A DNA stretch of 64,000 nucleotides from Piliocolobus tephrosceles (lineage: Eukaryota; Chordata; Mammalia; Primates; Cercopithecidae), in the NCBI RefSeq assembly GCF_002776525.5, contig NC_045449.1:7017207-7081206 (forward strand). The letters run 5' to 3'. A program made the translations under genes and the position numbers. This document shows, piece after piece, positions 48,405 through 61,054 of this stretch (the stretch's first letter is position 1; each line of letters begins with the position of its first letter). The notes beneath the pieces are model-generated. The model was not told the DNA's origin. It was given only the letters and a program-made list of their open reading frames with translations, and did not search any database.

Positions 48405-51400
48405 ATGCCGTCGGGCTTCCAACAGATAGGCTCCGAAGTAGGATTCATCATGAGGGGCGGGGCGGGGGGCACGGGTAGCGATTTTCTTGGGCTGGGGGTC
48501 GCGGTTGGGGTCAGCTGGGGGTGGTTCATGCGCAGGCGCAGGGGGTGAAGGTGGGGGGCTGGCTATTTATACCCGGCCTGGACAACCCGTGACTGTGAGA
48601 TTCCAATCCTACCAAGAGGCAGAATGGGTCTGGAGGGCCTTTCGGGGCACAGGCAGCAAGTGGATTCTGCGAGCCAGGGTTCACCCTTTGCCTAATAGGC
48701 GGCGCGGCGCTCCGGAATCGGGGACACTCTGCCCTCGTTCCGACTCGGGAAAGCAGATCCAGGCGGGTCTTGCCCTCGGGAGCTGTCCGTCCGTCTCCGC
48801 TCGCGGGCAGTGTTTCGAGGACTGGAGGCTCTCCGTGGGCCCCCACCCCCACCCTGGCCGTCCTCCAAGACGCTGAACTTTCCCTTGGCCCCATCGTTGG
48901 TGGAGGGGCAGAGGGGACTGTCAACCCCCCCTCCCCCAGCTCAGGTTTCCGCTTGGAGACAGTCTGTGCCGCCAGCAAGCGGCCACCACTGCCACCGCCC
49001 CTCACACCACCTTCCTGCCCTCCTCCCCTGGGCATAGCTCTCCGAGGCAGAACTCCTGGACGGCCCTCCCTGCACGGAGTTTACAGGGGGAGGGCAGGCT
49101 GCGACACAGATAGAGAAGGCCACCCCTAGATGACCGGGATGTCCTTTCTAGAGCGGAGACCACTTCTTGGTCCTGTTGGGGGCCTCCTGGAGCTGGCTGA
49201 CAGAACCCCCAGAGGGGAGGGAAGAGGACAGCGGCGGATGATACTAATGCAAATAATGCACTTGTCAATTTATGAAACCAGCACTGTCAGGGATACTGTT
49301 AACATGTGATGTTGATTTTCACAACACTCTCACAGATAGGTAGGCAAGGCAGGAAACATCACCCACATCTCACAGAGGACACTCAGGTTCGGGGCGGGGA
49401 AGTGACTTGGCCAAGGTCACACAAATCTGAGCTCTTAAGGCCAAGCCTGTCCCAAGGTCACAGAAGAATTTTGAGACAAGTTCTCAAACATTTCCCTGCC
49501 TTATAGACTCAAACATCCAGTTTCTCTTTTATACCCAGGATGAAGTTGAGCTCCTGTTTACATTGAGATCTTTGTGCAATTCCTAATATGGCCCAGTTTC
49601 CCTCATCCAACATGCTGGATGGAGCCCAGTATCTTCAGGCTCCAGCTGGGCCCGGGCCCCTAGCGAAGGGAAAAAAATCATGGTTCCATGTGACATGCTG
49701 TGTCTTTGTGTCTGCCTGTCCAGGATGGGGAACCCCCTCAGCAGCGAGTGACTGGGACCCTAGTCCTTGCTGTGTTCTCTGCTGTGCTTGGCTCCCTGCA
49801 GTTTGGCTACAACATTGGGGTCATCAATGCCCCTCAGAAGGTGAGGGCCTGCAGCTGGCAGGGTGGGGGTACCCAAACAAGGAGGACAGGTGTCTCAGGG
49901 GTGGTGGAAAGGTGAGGGTCTGCAGTAAATCTGTCCTCTGCTGTCTCCCAGGTGATTGAACAGAGCTACAATGAGACGTGGCTGGGGAGGCAGGGGCCTG
50001 AGGGACCCAGCTCCATCCCGCCAGGCACCCTCACCACCCTCTGGGCCCTCTCTGTGGCCATCTTTTCCGTGGGCGGCATGATTTCCTCCTTCCTCATTGG
50101 TATCATCTCTCAGTGGCTTGGAAGGTTCGGAGCTGGAGGGCAGGGGTGGGGGAAACAGGAAGGGAGCCACCACTGGGTGCCCTCACCCTCACAGCCTCAC
50201 TCTGCCTGCCTGCCAGGAAAAGGGCCATGCTGGTCAACAACGTCCTGGCCGTGCTGGGTGGCAGCCTCATGGGCCTGGCCCGCGCTGCTGCCTCCTATGA
50301 AATGCTCATCCTTGGACGGTTCCTCATTGGTGCCTACTCAGGTACTCACGGGCACCACAGCCCTGCCTAGCGCCCTGCTGTCTTTCACCATACCTGGGCT
50401 TTCATATGGGAGTGGACACCTGCCCTCAGCCCTCTGTTATTCCCTCGCCTAGGGCTGACATCAGGGCTGGTGCCCATGTATGTAGGGGAGATTGCCCCCA
50501 CTCACCTGCGGGGTGCCCTGGGGACGCTCAACCAACTGGCCATCGTCACTGGCATTCTGATTGCCCAGGTAACGGGGACGGGCCTCATGGGTGCCTGGGC
50601 AGTGGTTGGGGTGGGGCTGTGGAGAATACAGTGTGCTTCTGAGGTAAAGCAGGAGGGCTGAGTGACCTGCCTTCTTTCCCAACCTTCTCCCACAGGTGCT
50701 GGGGTTGGAGTCCCTGCTGGGCACTGCCAGCCTGTGGCCACTGCTCTTGGGCCTCACAGTGCTACCTGCCCTCCTGCAGCTGGTCCTGCTGCCCTTCTGT
50801 CCCGAGAGCCCCCGCTACCTCTATATTATCCGGAATCTCGAGGGACCTGCCAGAAAGAGTAAGCTCTCCCACTGCAGCCTGACCCAGGCCCATGCCGCCG
50901 CTTTGTCTTGCTAGCACCTGGCTTCCTCTCAGGTCTCTTCAGGCCTGACCTTCCCTCCTCCAGGTCTGAAGCGCCTGACAGGCTGGGCTGATGTTTCTGG
51001 AGTGCTGGCTGAGCTGAAGGATGAGAAGCGGAAGCTGGAGCGTGAGCGGCCATTGTCCCTGCTCCAGCTCCTGGGCAGTCATACCCACCGGCAGCCCCTG
51101 ATCATTGCGGTCGTGCTGCAGCTGAGCCAGCAGCTCTCTGGCATCAATGCTGTATGTGTGGAGCAGCCTCCAGGCAGGGCACAGCCCAGGGAGGGGAGAC
51201 AGGAGTCGGGAGCAAACCCCCTCCACCAACACTCAGCCTGTTGTGGCTGGAGTAGAGGAAGGGACATCCCTGCCATCACTTCTTCTTCTCCCCCATCTCT
51301 AGGTTTTCTATTATTCGACCAGCATCTTCGAGACAGCAGGGGTAGGCCAGCCTGCCTATGCCACCATAGGAGCGGGCGTGGTCAACACAGTCTTCACCTT

Positions 51401-53523
51401 GGTCTCGGTAACTGCTCACCTCTGGAATGGCCCGAGTCACTGGCTCCACATCCCTGGGTGTCCCGGAGGTCCTGCTCTTGGTTGCCCTCACCCACGCAGC
51501 CCCTCCTACTTCCCGTGCCTGAAAGGCTCCGGTCAAGCTCTGACTCTCCCCACAGGTGTTGTTGGTGGAGCGGGCAGGGCGCCGGACGCTCCATCTTCTG
51601 GGCCTGGCGGGCATGTGTGGCTGTGCCATCCTGATGACTGTGGCTCTGCTCCTGCTGGTAAGGCCTGGAGGCTAGGAAGGGCTAGCAGCCCAGCCCACGG
51701 GAATGGTCCTGAGAGTCTCTGTGACCAGCCAGGTCCCCTTCTTAACACACACACTTGCAATCCTGGCGCCAGCTCTGGACCAGGACTGTGGGTGACTGGC
51801 TCCAGAATCTACTGGGACTCTGGTCTGCTCCTGAGGGATTTAGGCTGCACTTGGAGGCAGCTGTGGCACAACTCTGGCAGCCAGGAGGGAGAGCGTCAGG
51901 CCTCAGGAACAATCATTCCTAAAGATCCAGCTTTAGAGCCCAGGGAGAGCTGACAGTCATAAGAACTGAGAGGCCATAACATTTCCTCTGCCTTGAACAC
52001 ACTTGGGACAGCCAGCAGAACGCCAGTGCTCAGAAAGGCTCAAGGGCCTACTCTAACCCGGGACGACAGGCCTCCCACAAGCTGCTGGGGAGGGGGTTAG
52101 ATTTCACCTCTCTGGGTTGAGGGCAAGGGAAGATCCAGAAAGCCCTCAAGTGGATTCTCCACCCTCCCTCTCTGGCTCCTAGGAGCGAGTTCCAGCCATG
52201 AGCTACGTCTCCATTGTGGCCATCTTTGGCTTTGTGGCATTTTTTGAGATTGGTCCTGGCCCCATTCCTTGGTTCATCGTGGCCGAGCTCTTCAGCCAGG
52301 GACCCCGCCCGGCAGCCATGGCTGTCGCTGGTTTCTCCAACTGGACAAGCAACTTCATCATTGGCATGGGTTTCCAGTATGTTGCGGTAGGTCCTCCCAC
52401 CCCAGCCTCCCACACTGTAGACCAGAGGTGGGCATCACACAGCTAGCTCCCCTGCTTCCCAGTCAGGGACTCCTCCAGCCACAGACCATGGGTCTTTGGG
52501 TCACTTTGGTGGACCACCTGCTCCACAGAATAAAGCAAGGAAGGGAGCTGACCTAGACTGGATAGCAACTGAGGTGTCCGAAACGCACCAGTGACATAAC
52601 TTACCTTAGTCCAAGAATAAAATGATATGCTTTGCATGAATGCTACAAACAGCTGGGACTCTCCTGAGTGCAGTAACTGAGGATGGTGAAGGGGGCAAAA
52701 ACTAAAAGAGTGTTTGGGGTTCAGAGAATCCTCTTTTTCGTGTAAATTCTTTTTTTTTTTTTTTTTTTTTTTTTTTGNNNNNNNNNNNNNNNNNNNNNNN
52801 NNNNNNNNNNNNNNNNNNNNNNNNNNNNNNNNNNNNNNNNNNNNNNNNNNNNNNNNNNNNNNNNNNNNNNNNNNNNNGAGTCTCGCTCTGTCACCCAGGC
52901 TGGAGTGCAGTGGCCGGATCTCAGCTCACTGCAAGCTCCGCCTCCCGGGTTTACGCCATTCTCCTGCCTCAGCCTCCCGAGTAGCTGGGACTACAGGCGC
53001 CCGCCACCTCGCCCGGCTAGTTTTTTGTATTTTTAGTAGAGACGGGGTTTCACCGTGTTAGCCAGGATGGTCTCGATCTCCTGACCTCGTGATCCGCCCG
53101 TCTCGGCCTCCCTAAGTGCTGGGATTACAGGCTTGAGCCACCGCGCCCGGCCTTTCGTGTAAATTCTTATTCCTGATCATTTTCCTTGTCCCTGGAGGAG
53201 GCAGCTGCTGTCTGTCGTCTCCCCAGCTCCCTATGAAGGCCTTTAGCTCCTGGTTGCCTGAAACCACCCCTTCCCTCCCCACCTCACTCTGTCAACACCT
53301 CTTTCTCCACCCGTCCCAGGAGGCTATGGGGCCCTACGTCTTCCTTCTATTTGCGGTCCTCCTGCTGGGCTTCTTCATCTTCACCTTCTTAAGAGTACCT
53401 GAAACTCGAGGCCGGACGTTTGACCAGATCTCAGCTGCCTTCCACCGGACACCCTCTCTTTTAGAGCAGGAGGTGAAACCCAGCACAGAACTTGAGTACT
53501 TAGGGCCAGATGAGAACGACTGA
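48405..53523 (+). CDS. SLC2A4: SLC2A4 (GLUT4), insulin-responsive facilitated glucose transporter
   Basis: Eleven coding exons give 509 residues: 48405-48437, 49724-49840, 49952-50124, 50217-50341, 50453-50568, 50696-50858, 50964-51151, 51303-51407, 51556-51657, 52183-52386 and 53320-53523 (stop 53521-53523). Introns are GT-AG; intron 3 has a weak-looking donor, GTTCGG. Features seen: the N-terminal FQQI trafficking motif (5-8); the N-glycosylation site Asn57 in SYNETW; the sugar-transporter signatures GRR/GRK and PESPRYLY; QQLSGIN in helix 7 (substrate site); STSIFETAG; and the C-terminal dileucine Leu489-Leu490 with the TELEYLGPDEND tail. The protein mediates glucose uptake in muscle and fat after insulin-triggered translocation. 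The reading frame is intact. Confidence 0.98.
49260..49450 (+). mobile_element. MIR element in SLC2A4 intron 1
   Basis: Diverged MIR-like sequence with a segment like CACAACACTCTCACAGATAG and one like GTGACTTGGCCAAGGTCACA. It lies in intron 1 (48438-49723), which also begins CpG-rich with an NRF1-like TGCGCAGGCGCA at 48529-48540. Confidence 0.7.
52752..53152 (-). mobile_element. Young AluY in SLC2A4 intron 10
   Basis: Minus-strand AluY with a leading T-run, a 100-N gap (52778-52877) and an almost intact body 52878-53152. It is flanked by perfect 16-bp target-site duplications TTTCGTGTAAATTCTT at 52736-52751 and 53153-53168. The body carries the variant shared by other young copies in this window (for example GTGGCCGGATCTCAGC and GGCTTGAGCCACC). 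Confidence 0.92.
52778..52877. other. Assembly gap (100 N)
   Basis: Exactly 100 N, just after the T-run of the intron 10 AluY. The missing bases should be the remainder of the tail and the 3' edge of that Alu. Confidence 0.98.
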
Positions 53524-54580
53524 GGGGCCAGGCAGGGGTGGGAGAGCCAGCTCTCTCCACCCACCCCAGAGGCCCCTTCCTTTCCTCTGCAGCACTTCAA
53601 CCCTCTCCTCCCTATTACTTCCAGGTGGAAAAGAAGCCCTGCAGCCTGGGAGAATTGGGAAGCTGGGGAAAGGGTGGTCTGAGCACCCCCTCATTCCCCT
53701 CGTGTGACTCTTTTGGATTACTTATGTGTTGTGGTTAGGCCGTGGCCATCAGGGTGGGCCACTCTCCCCCCCTCTTCTTTCCCCCTTCCCCTTGCCTCCC
53801 CACCCCCCAGACTCAGCTCCAGAATACCTTCTTCCCTGCTAGAGAAGGGGGATTGGAGGGAGGACAGGTCTAGACTTTCTCAGTGGGACAAACCAGAGCA
53901 GAGAGCAGGACAGGAGACAAGAAATCCAGTTTCCCACCACCTTGGACTCCTCCCAGAATCTGGGACTTTCACTGAATTCTTACCACACAGACTCTGGGCG
54001 AAGGGGGTTCTCTCTTGACCCCTCCAGGGGAAAGGACTGGCCTCCCTCACTGCAGGCTCAGCCTTCCAGGGTAAGAGGGAACAGGAAAGTCCGTGCCCAT
54101 GTGTGGCAAGACGGGACAGCAGGCTCCTGCATCTAGGCTCGGGGCTCTATCCCGATTGTTCCCCAAGGCTGCCAAGAAGGAGCCCTAGCTTTCTTTCTCT
54201 CCCTTCTGCTTTTGACCAACTAAGGCAAAAAGGGGATTTGAAAGGCCGCCTGGAAACACTGGGCTGGGAGGAGCCTTTGGATATTTTTATATACGTTTGA
54301 AAAGGGGGTTGAGAGAAGAAACCAAAGGTCGGTTGTACTAAATGTATATATATATAGATACTTCTATAAAGTGACTGCTGAAGACAAGCATCCTGTCGTA
54401 GAGGCACTTGAGGACGGGCTGAGACAGGGACCATAACTCTTCACCCCTCTTCCTCCCTCTGTCCTGCCTCAGCTCAAGGCCTCAGAATCTTCTGGATGCC
54501 ATTGCTCATGCCCCTACTCACATTTCTACTCATTGCTTTATTAATAGTAAATGCTCAATAAATTGTAGCTGCCAGTGCCG
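53524..54580 (+). other. SLC2A4: SLC2A4 3' UTR with poly(A) signal
   Basis: Long 3' UTR of about 1.05 kb ending after AATAAA at 54557-54562. A TATATATATAG run occurs around 54340-54357. It faces the YBX2 3' end. Confidence 0.75.
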
Positions 54581-54809
54581 GGCACTGCTCTTGGCATCTG
54601 CAGAATGCTCACTCTGCGAGGAGGTGGCAGCCCATGTCACAGGGGCAGTGAATCCCCCTGATGAGGGCACTCTTCACTAGGGGCACAGCTGGAGACACGG
54701 GAGCAAGGATGCCAGGCCCTGCCCACGGCCCCACATCCCCTCCTCCCCAACTTCAACAGTGAGTTACTAGCGATTCTCCAAAACAGAAGAGACAGAGACC
54801 AAGACCACA

Positions 54810-55337
54810 GGAAAGCCTGTTTTTGTTTTTACTGGAGGCTCAGGTGGCAAATGACAGGTCATAAAATGGCTTCAGAGGTAGGGGGCCGGGGGGAAAACAA
54901 AAATAAACTTGGGGGGGTGAGGCGGGAAGAAAAATAACCAGGAGGCGGTAAGAGCTGGCTGGTTCCTTCTCAGCCTGAGTTACAGGAGGGAGTTGGTGTC
55001 TCTGAACAGTAAGGATGGCTCCCTTCCTTCAACCCTTGATAAAGGGAGGGAAGAAAAAAGAAAAAGAAAAAGGCTGTTGCTTTGGCCCTCCTGAGTCTCA
55101 AGGAAAAGGTGAAACGCTGGTGTTTTGATGCCATGAATTATGGGAATGGGGGAGCAGGGTACTGGGTAGGGTACAGGTCAGTTGGAAAAACTGGCAGATA
55201 CCTGAGAGAGAAAAGGAAATGGACAGATTGTCAACAATAGCGACTTACTGCCACCCAGTCCTCCGCCTTCCTGGCCACCTGCCCAACTGCACCAGCCACT
55301 CACCAGATGGCAGCTCTGGGTGTCCTTTGAGTTGGAA
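54810..55337 (-). other. YBX2: YBX2 3' UTR (two exons)
   Basis: The exon with the YBX2 stop codon ends at a GTGAGT donor near 55300. A last, wholly untranslated exon begins after an acceptor near 55200 and runs leftward. No canonical AATAAA is seen on the minus strand close by; AGTAAA (plus-strand TTTACT at 54828-54833) is the best candidate, so the end is provisional. Confidence 0.5.
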
Positions 55338-58300
55338 TCACTCCAGGATGGTGGTGCTGGGGTCCCCACTGTTGACAGGGGCTGAGGTCTAAAGAACAGC
55401 GGTGGCCAATTGAGACTTTTTATTTTGTTTGTTTGTTTTTTTTTGAGACAGAGTCTCACTCCAGGTTGGATGGAGTACAGTGGCGTGATCTTGGCTCACT
55501 GCAACCTCCCCCTCCCGGTTCAAGCGATTCTCCTGCCTTAGCCTCCCAAGTTCCTGGGATTACAGGCACGCGCTACCATGCCGGGCTGATTTTTGTATCT
55601 TTAGTAGAGCCGGGGTTTCTCCATGTTGGTCAGGCTGGTTTCAAACTTCCAACCTCAAGTGATCGCCTGCCTCTGCCTCCCAAAGTGCTGGGATTACAGG
55701 CGTGAGCCATCGCGCCAGGCTGAGACTTGTTCTTCAGAGCCCCGAATTTCAACCTTCTTTCATTTTTTCCCTTCCCATTAGTACCCTCAGTCACACCCCT
55801 CAGTTCACATCCACAAGCTGGTGCGATGGCTCCAGGAAGCACTGAGGCGGGTGGAGGGGGTGGGGGCATGACATGGGCTTGATTGCCTCTGCTGGGGCTT
55901 CCTGGTGGGAGGGGACACCTGCCAGGGGTGGACCCAGCAGGCTGCGTGGAAGAGGGTAGTGGCAGGGCCAGGGCAGGCGAGGGAAGGAACCAAGGGATGG
56001 AGCAGGAAAGAAAAAGAAAAAAGGAGGGGGTGGGGTGGAGCTGGTCTCAGCCTTTTCTTTCATCCCACATCTGAAGTCCTCACCTCAGGGGCTGCGGGCT
56101 GCCGGGGGCCAGGGGCCTGCTGCCGTCTCCGCTGGAAGTAGGGGCGGTTTCGTGGGCGCTGGGGCTCAGGCCGGGAACCATCAGTGGGACCTTGGCTGGG
56201 CTTGGTCTCACCGTCCCCACCTTCTGTGGTAGGCTGCTGGGGTGGCCTAGGGCGGAAAGGCCTAGGGAAAGGAGCAGGGCTCTGAGGGGACCAGGGAACA
56301 CCCCAGGCAGACCACTCCCCTCCCCAGGGCTCACCCAGCTGCCCCACCCCACCTCCAGGAGCCAGGCTTCCAGCCCATGAGCACCGCCTCCCCGCAAGGC
56401 ACCTCTCAGCAGGAGCCCAGGCTCTGCCTAGAGCTTCGCCCTTCCATCCTCCTGCCCCTTTCCCCAAGGAGCCAACACTGGAAGGGGAAGACCAAGCCCT
56501 AGCAGGGGAGTCTTACCTTCGGTACCTGGGCCGGAATCTGGGCGGGGGGACCCGCTCATCTCCCTGCTGTTGGTGCCCCTCCAATGGGGCTGTCTCTTTG
56601 GGTTCTACCCCGTCAGTGCTCTGGGAACATGCAAAGGCCCCGGTGAGCTGTGGGGACAGCAGCTGCTCCGGAGTCAGGTTATCCACAGCTCTGCCCAACC
56701 CTCACTTCCTCCTCCTTTGGCGACCCATGATCTCTGTCCTAATTGCCACTCTCCTCCTGAACTTGGGGGAGTGGCTCCCATATTCCAGCTTCCCCTCACC
56801 TCTATAGGCTGCTGCTGGTTGGGGGGCCGGGGGCCTCGCACAAACCGCCGTCGGTAGAAGAAGGGTGGGGGGCGCCGTCGTCTGGGCCGCTGCCCAGAGT
56901 CTTCAGCCCGCTCCCCTTCGCTGCCAGGTCCTGTCCCCCCGGAGGGGATGTCTGCCACCATGGGTGGTGGGACAACTGAGGGAGGCCGGGGGATGAATCG
57001 GCGGAACCTACGTCGGTTGGGGGCATAACGGCTGCCCTTCACGGGCACCCCCCCGGGCCCAGTGACATTAGCAGCTTCTGCGCCCTGGGAAGGTGGTGAG
57101 GGAACAGTCAGAATCCGCTCCAACAGCCAATGTGCATTTCCCAACTTGCTTCCCCTTGTTCCAGGGGAAGACCCCTCTCCAGCTTTCCTTTAGCTCCTCT
57201 AACTTCTTTCTACCCTCCCTGGAGTGGCAGTGGAGTGCATTTGCACCCATCTGGGAAGGAGCAACGTGTCCTTTTGAAATAATTGCTACTGCACCCTCCT
57301 GAGTATACGACTGGGTGGAGAAAGGCCTGGCAGCCAGCATCCACCTTGTTACTACAGAGGCGGACTTGGAAAGTCTAGAACAGGGCCCCACGTGGAGAAC
57401 GGACGTCGAAGTGCTTGGTGAACTAGAGAAGAAACCCAGACACTGCTAACTGGTAACAGGGACATATTTAGGACATCCCTTAGCCTCAGCGTTTAGGAAG
57501 AGGACATCACGGTGAGAGAACACAGTCCCATTCCTGCAGAACGGGTCAGAGCTGGCCCCAGGAGAGTCTTAGCCTGCAATAACCTCCAGGCCACCCTCCC
57601 ATACGCCTAGTCAACTCTATACCCCATAGCAGTCCCCAAACCTTCTCTCCTTCCACGACATCAAATTCCACAGTCTCCCCATCTCCAACGCTGCGCAGAA
57701 ACTTCCTGGGGTTGTTTCTTTTAATAGCTGTCTGATTGGGGAAAAGGCCATGTGAAAAGTGAGACAGCAAGATAGGAGTCTCTGCCACCCCTGCTGGGGC
57801 CACCACCCAATTTCATTCAACATTTGACTTGGGGTCTAGAGCTGGAGGGTGGAGCAAGGAGGTGGTCAAAGTTTAGCAGGGGAAAAGTCCTGAACTCAGG
57901 GCCTCAGCAATGACTGTGCAGTTACCATCCCCAGGACACACTCTTCCCCCCCCCCCCGCCCCCGCTTTACCCCTCGGGATTTCAAAAAGGGAGGCAAGAA
58001 ATATGAACTCCAAAGCAAAAGGCAGGGACAGTCTTCAGTTGCAAAGTGGGTAAAATGCACTGTGCTTCTTACCTCAGTCCCAATGAGAGCTCTTTCCACC
58101 AAGCAGTGGTTCTCAAGCTGTAGCGTGCATCAGAATCACCTGGAGAGCTCGTTAAACCGATTGCGGAGCCCCAGCCCCACCTCTGATTCACCAGGTCTGG
58201 GCTGGGGCCTGAGAATTTGGATGTCAGGTGATGCTGCTGCCGCTGGTGCAGAGGCCACGCTTTGAGAACCACTGCACCCAAGTACCTTCTCCCTCTGAAA

Positions 58301-61054
58301 ATTGCCTCAGTGCTTCCTGGAGTGTTAACAGGTCCCAGGAGGTAGTAAGCGTGCCATGCCCAGGGGCGACATGCTCAATTCTGACAGGCGTTTAGTAACC
58401 CAACACAAGTGCGGCTAATGGTGGTTGACACAGGCACCCGAGGCAGATCGGGGGGAGCTATTCCCTGGCAGACGGGCCGTTGTGAAGAAGAGCCGGAGAA
58501 ACATGGTGGAGCGCACTGCTAAGGATTACGGCAAAGGCCTTCAAAGACGGCCGGTTCTTCCCCTCAGAAAGCCAACCTAGCTCTTACCTGGTGAACAAAG
58601 ACATCTTCCTTGGTGTCATTCCTGCAGAACAGGATGGGTCGTTAAGGAGGGGACTTTAACAAAGCCCTCAGTTCCTCACTGAGGGCCCCCAGCTGCCCAG
58701 TCTAAGCTCAGCAGGCCCATCCTCTCTAGCATTCCACGGTTAGGGGGAGACAGGGCCCGGGGAGTGGGAGGGAGAGCCAGCAGGACCCCCAGAAGCTGGT
58801 GTAAAGAGAGGTATACTTAAAACCTCAGTGCCAAACCTGGACTTCACAAGGAAAGGGCAGGCTGGGGAGGCAAAGGGACCTTGAGGGACCGGAGACAGCT
58901 CTGCCCCTGCCTGGGCTCCACCTTCCACCCCAGGCTAGCCTTACAACCTGCCAGCGCTGGGTGCAACTGTCCCTGGCCAACACCCCTCCCCCAACCCCCA
59001 TCAGGCTTGGAAAATTCCAGTCTTCTTCCTTCTATAGTCAAGGAGGCAGAAAGTGCAGAGGGGGCCAGAGGTGCAGAACAAGTTTGAGAAGGGAACAAGG
59101 TGTCAGGAACTTGCTCCAAACAGCCACCAAACTTTATTCTCATCCTCAGCCTGGAGGTGAATCCCAGGGTCAGGCCCACTCTCAACATGCGTGGGTCCAA
59201 GGGTGAGAGACAAGAAAACATTCACCCATTCTCTATCACAAGAACCCCAGTGGGTGGGGGGAAGGGAGAAAGGAAAAGTTCTCCTGGAGGCGCTCCGACC
59301 CCCACCCAGTCTGCCATTTCCAGAATTAGACAGAGACCGTTCCCCAGAACAAACGTTTTAGCTTTAAAGCACATGGATCTGCACAAAGGTCAGCGTGCTA
59401 AGAGTGAGGGCCAGGCCGGGCAGGATGCCTGGGCTGGGGAAGGGCCCACTGGGGGAGACCCGGCTCTGCTCAGAATCCACCTCCACAGCCTCTCCCAGTG
59501 CTGAGGGGTGGGGCTGCCTACTGAAGGAAAGCAGCAGCCTCTGGCTCCTTCCTCCTGCCCCCCACTGTCAGCCTCAGTCCCAACAGGTGGGGGGCTCGAA
59601 TGAGCCAGAGCTCTTTAAGGGAGTTGAGTTGTGAGTGCTGCCGTAACAGGAAAGTGAGGATTCCAGCCGGGGGCCCTGAGGCACACAGAACCCTATAATA
59701 CGTTCTGCCCCAAAGGCATGTCAGAGTAAAAGTAATGAAGCAATTCCAGAAGGTGAGATGAGAAGCTGGCAGGGTCAGAGCCAGGTTTGCCAAGTTCCTG
59801 AATCATTAATCCTCCGCTGCCCTTGAAGATGTGGAGGAGCCTTCCTCTTGTCACTAAGCACACATTTGTGCTGCGGTTAAAGGCTTTTAACCAGCATCAG
59901 CTGGACATTGCAACCACGTGCCTCCGCAGGGGTCGAGATGAGGTTGGGCGGGTGTCCAGTCCCACAGGCCAGTTCGGAAGGCACCCATTCCACCCCCGCC
60001 CTGGGCTCCTTGGATACCTGTTGATGAATCCGTAACCATTCCGGACGTTGAACCATTTGACAGTGCCCAGGACTCGGATTGCTGCCAGGCAGAGATGCAG
60101 TGGGGACAGTGAGACGGGGGGAAGAGATGGAGTTGAACTCAGTTTTGAGACACTCCAAAAAAAAAAAAAAAAATCTAGCCTACTGCCTTATAACCTATTA
60201 AGCTTGCCTTCAAGCCAATCAGGTTTCACTAGTAGCTTCAAGGTATTCTTACCCTATTCCATCAAATGAAATCACCCACACAGGGGATTCAGGCTTTCAA
60301 AGAGCCTTCCAACTCTAAGGCATGTTCCCCACATCCTACAAATCCAGACCCTTCACCTAGAACTGGGTACTCACCTGGTCTGCAAAGTGCCGCCCCCAGG
60401 TCATAACTGAGGGTTTTTCTAGCCCTCCCAATGCAAGGGTCCCCAGTGCACCTGCTTGCCGGACTCAGAGGTTTGCCTAGTTCTAACTCAGTCAACTAGG
60501 CACTGTGTCCCGCCCGGGGGCGTGGCTGGACCCTGGGGCTTTATTCTCCACCCCAAGACCTTAGCTGAACCTGCCGGCCCGCCCTCCCGCCCAGGAAGGC
60601 ACGGCAGGATTTCCCACCAGGGGAATCCACTTTGTTGGGTGCGCAGCTCCCAGCCCAGTTAGCGCTCTGGGCCTCCGGGCCAGGCCACCTTTGGTTTTCC
60701 GGATCCTGCCGGGCTCCACACTGCCCCTCCCCCAGCCCGCCGACCCCTCAGAGCCTCCCTGTGCGCGCCCCCCCCCTCACCCAGCACCGGCTTGTCCGCC
60801 TGACTCCGGGCCGGGGGGGCAGGGGTTCCCGAGGACGCCGTCGCCGGGTTGCCAGGGGTGCGGGGGCCCGGCGCCAAGGGGGTCCCAGCAGTGGGGCCCG
60901 AGGCGGCTCCGCCCCCGCCGCCCGCCCCGCCGCCTGCTTTCTGCGGCTCCCCTGCGGGCACCGGTACCACCACTGCTACCACCCCTGCCGCCGTCGCGGG
61001 CACCGTCGCCGCGGGGACCGCTGTAGCCACCGCTGCCGCCTCCACCTCGCTCAT
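55338..61054 (-). CDS. YBX2: YBX2 (MSY2/contrin), germ-cell Y-box binding protein 2
   Basis: Eight coding exons give 359 residues: 60781-61054 (ATG 61052-61054), 60018-60081, 58588-58621, 57642-57731, 56800-57084, 56517-56620, 56084-56261 and 55338-55388 (stop 55338-55340). Introns are GT-AG. Residues 1 to about 90 are Ala/Pro/Gly-rich. The cold-shock domain starts near residue 92, with RNP1-like NGYGFI and RNP2-like VFVHQ. The C-terminal half alternates basic/aromatic Arg-Pro-Gln-rich islands (RRRFVRGPRPPNQQQPIE, NRPYFQRRRQQ) with acidic patches, as in Y-box proteins. YBX2 coats and stabilises stored mRNAs in spermatids and oocytes and can bind Y-box DNA (family knowledge). It is a few residues shorter than human, probably at a repeated QAPGP unit near the C-terminus. 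Confidence 0.96.
55422..55722 (-). mobile_element. Alu in YBX2 intron 7
   Basis: Minus-strand Alu, leading (GTTT)n/T-run, between the last two coding exons of YBX2. Confidence 0.88.
58104..58274. mobile_element. MER5A-type hAT DNA transposon in YBX2 intron 3
   Basis: Non-autonomous element with matching terminal inverted repeats: CAGTGGTTCTCAA at 58104-58116 and TTTGAGAACCACTG at 58261-58274. The interior is characteristic (GCATCAGAATCACCTGGAG; GGGGCCTGAGAATTTG). This is an ancient Charlie/hAT fossil. Confidence 0.88.

Noticed and set aside
48555..48575. TATA-like TATTTATACCC downstream of SLC2A4 exon 1
   Set aside because: It lies in intron 1 after the start codon; no exon or alternative start can be supported.
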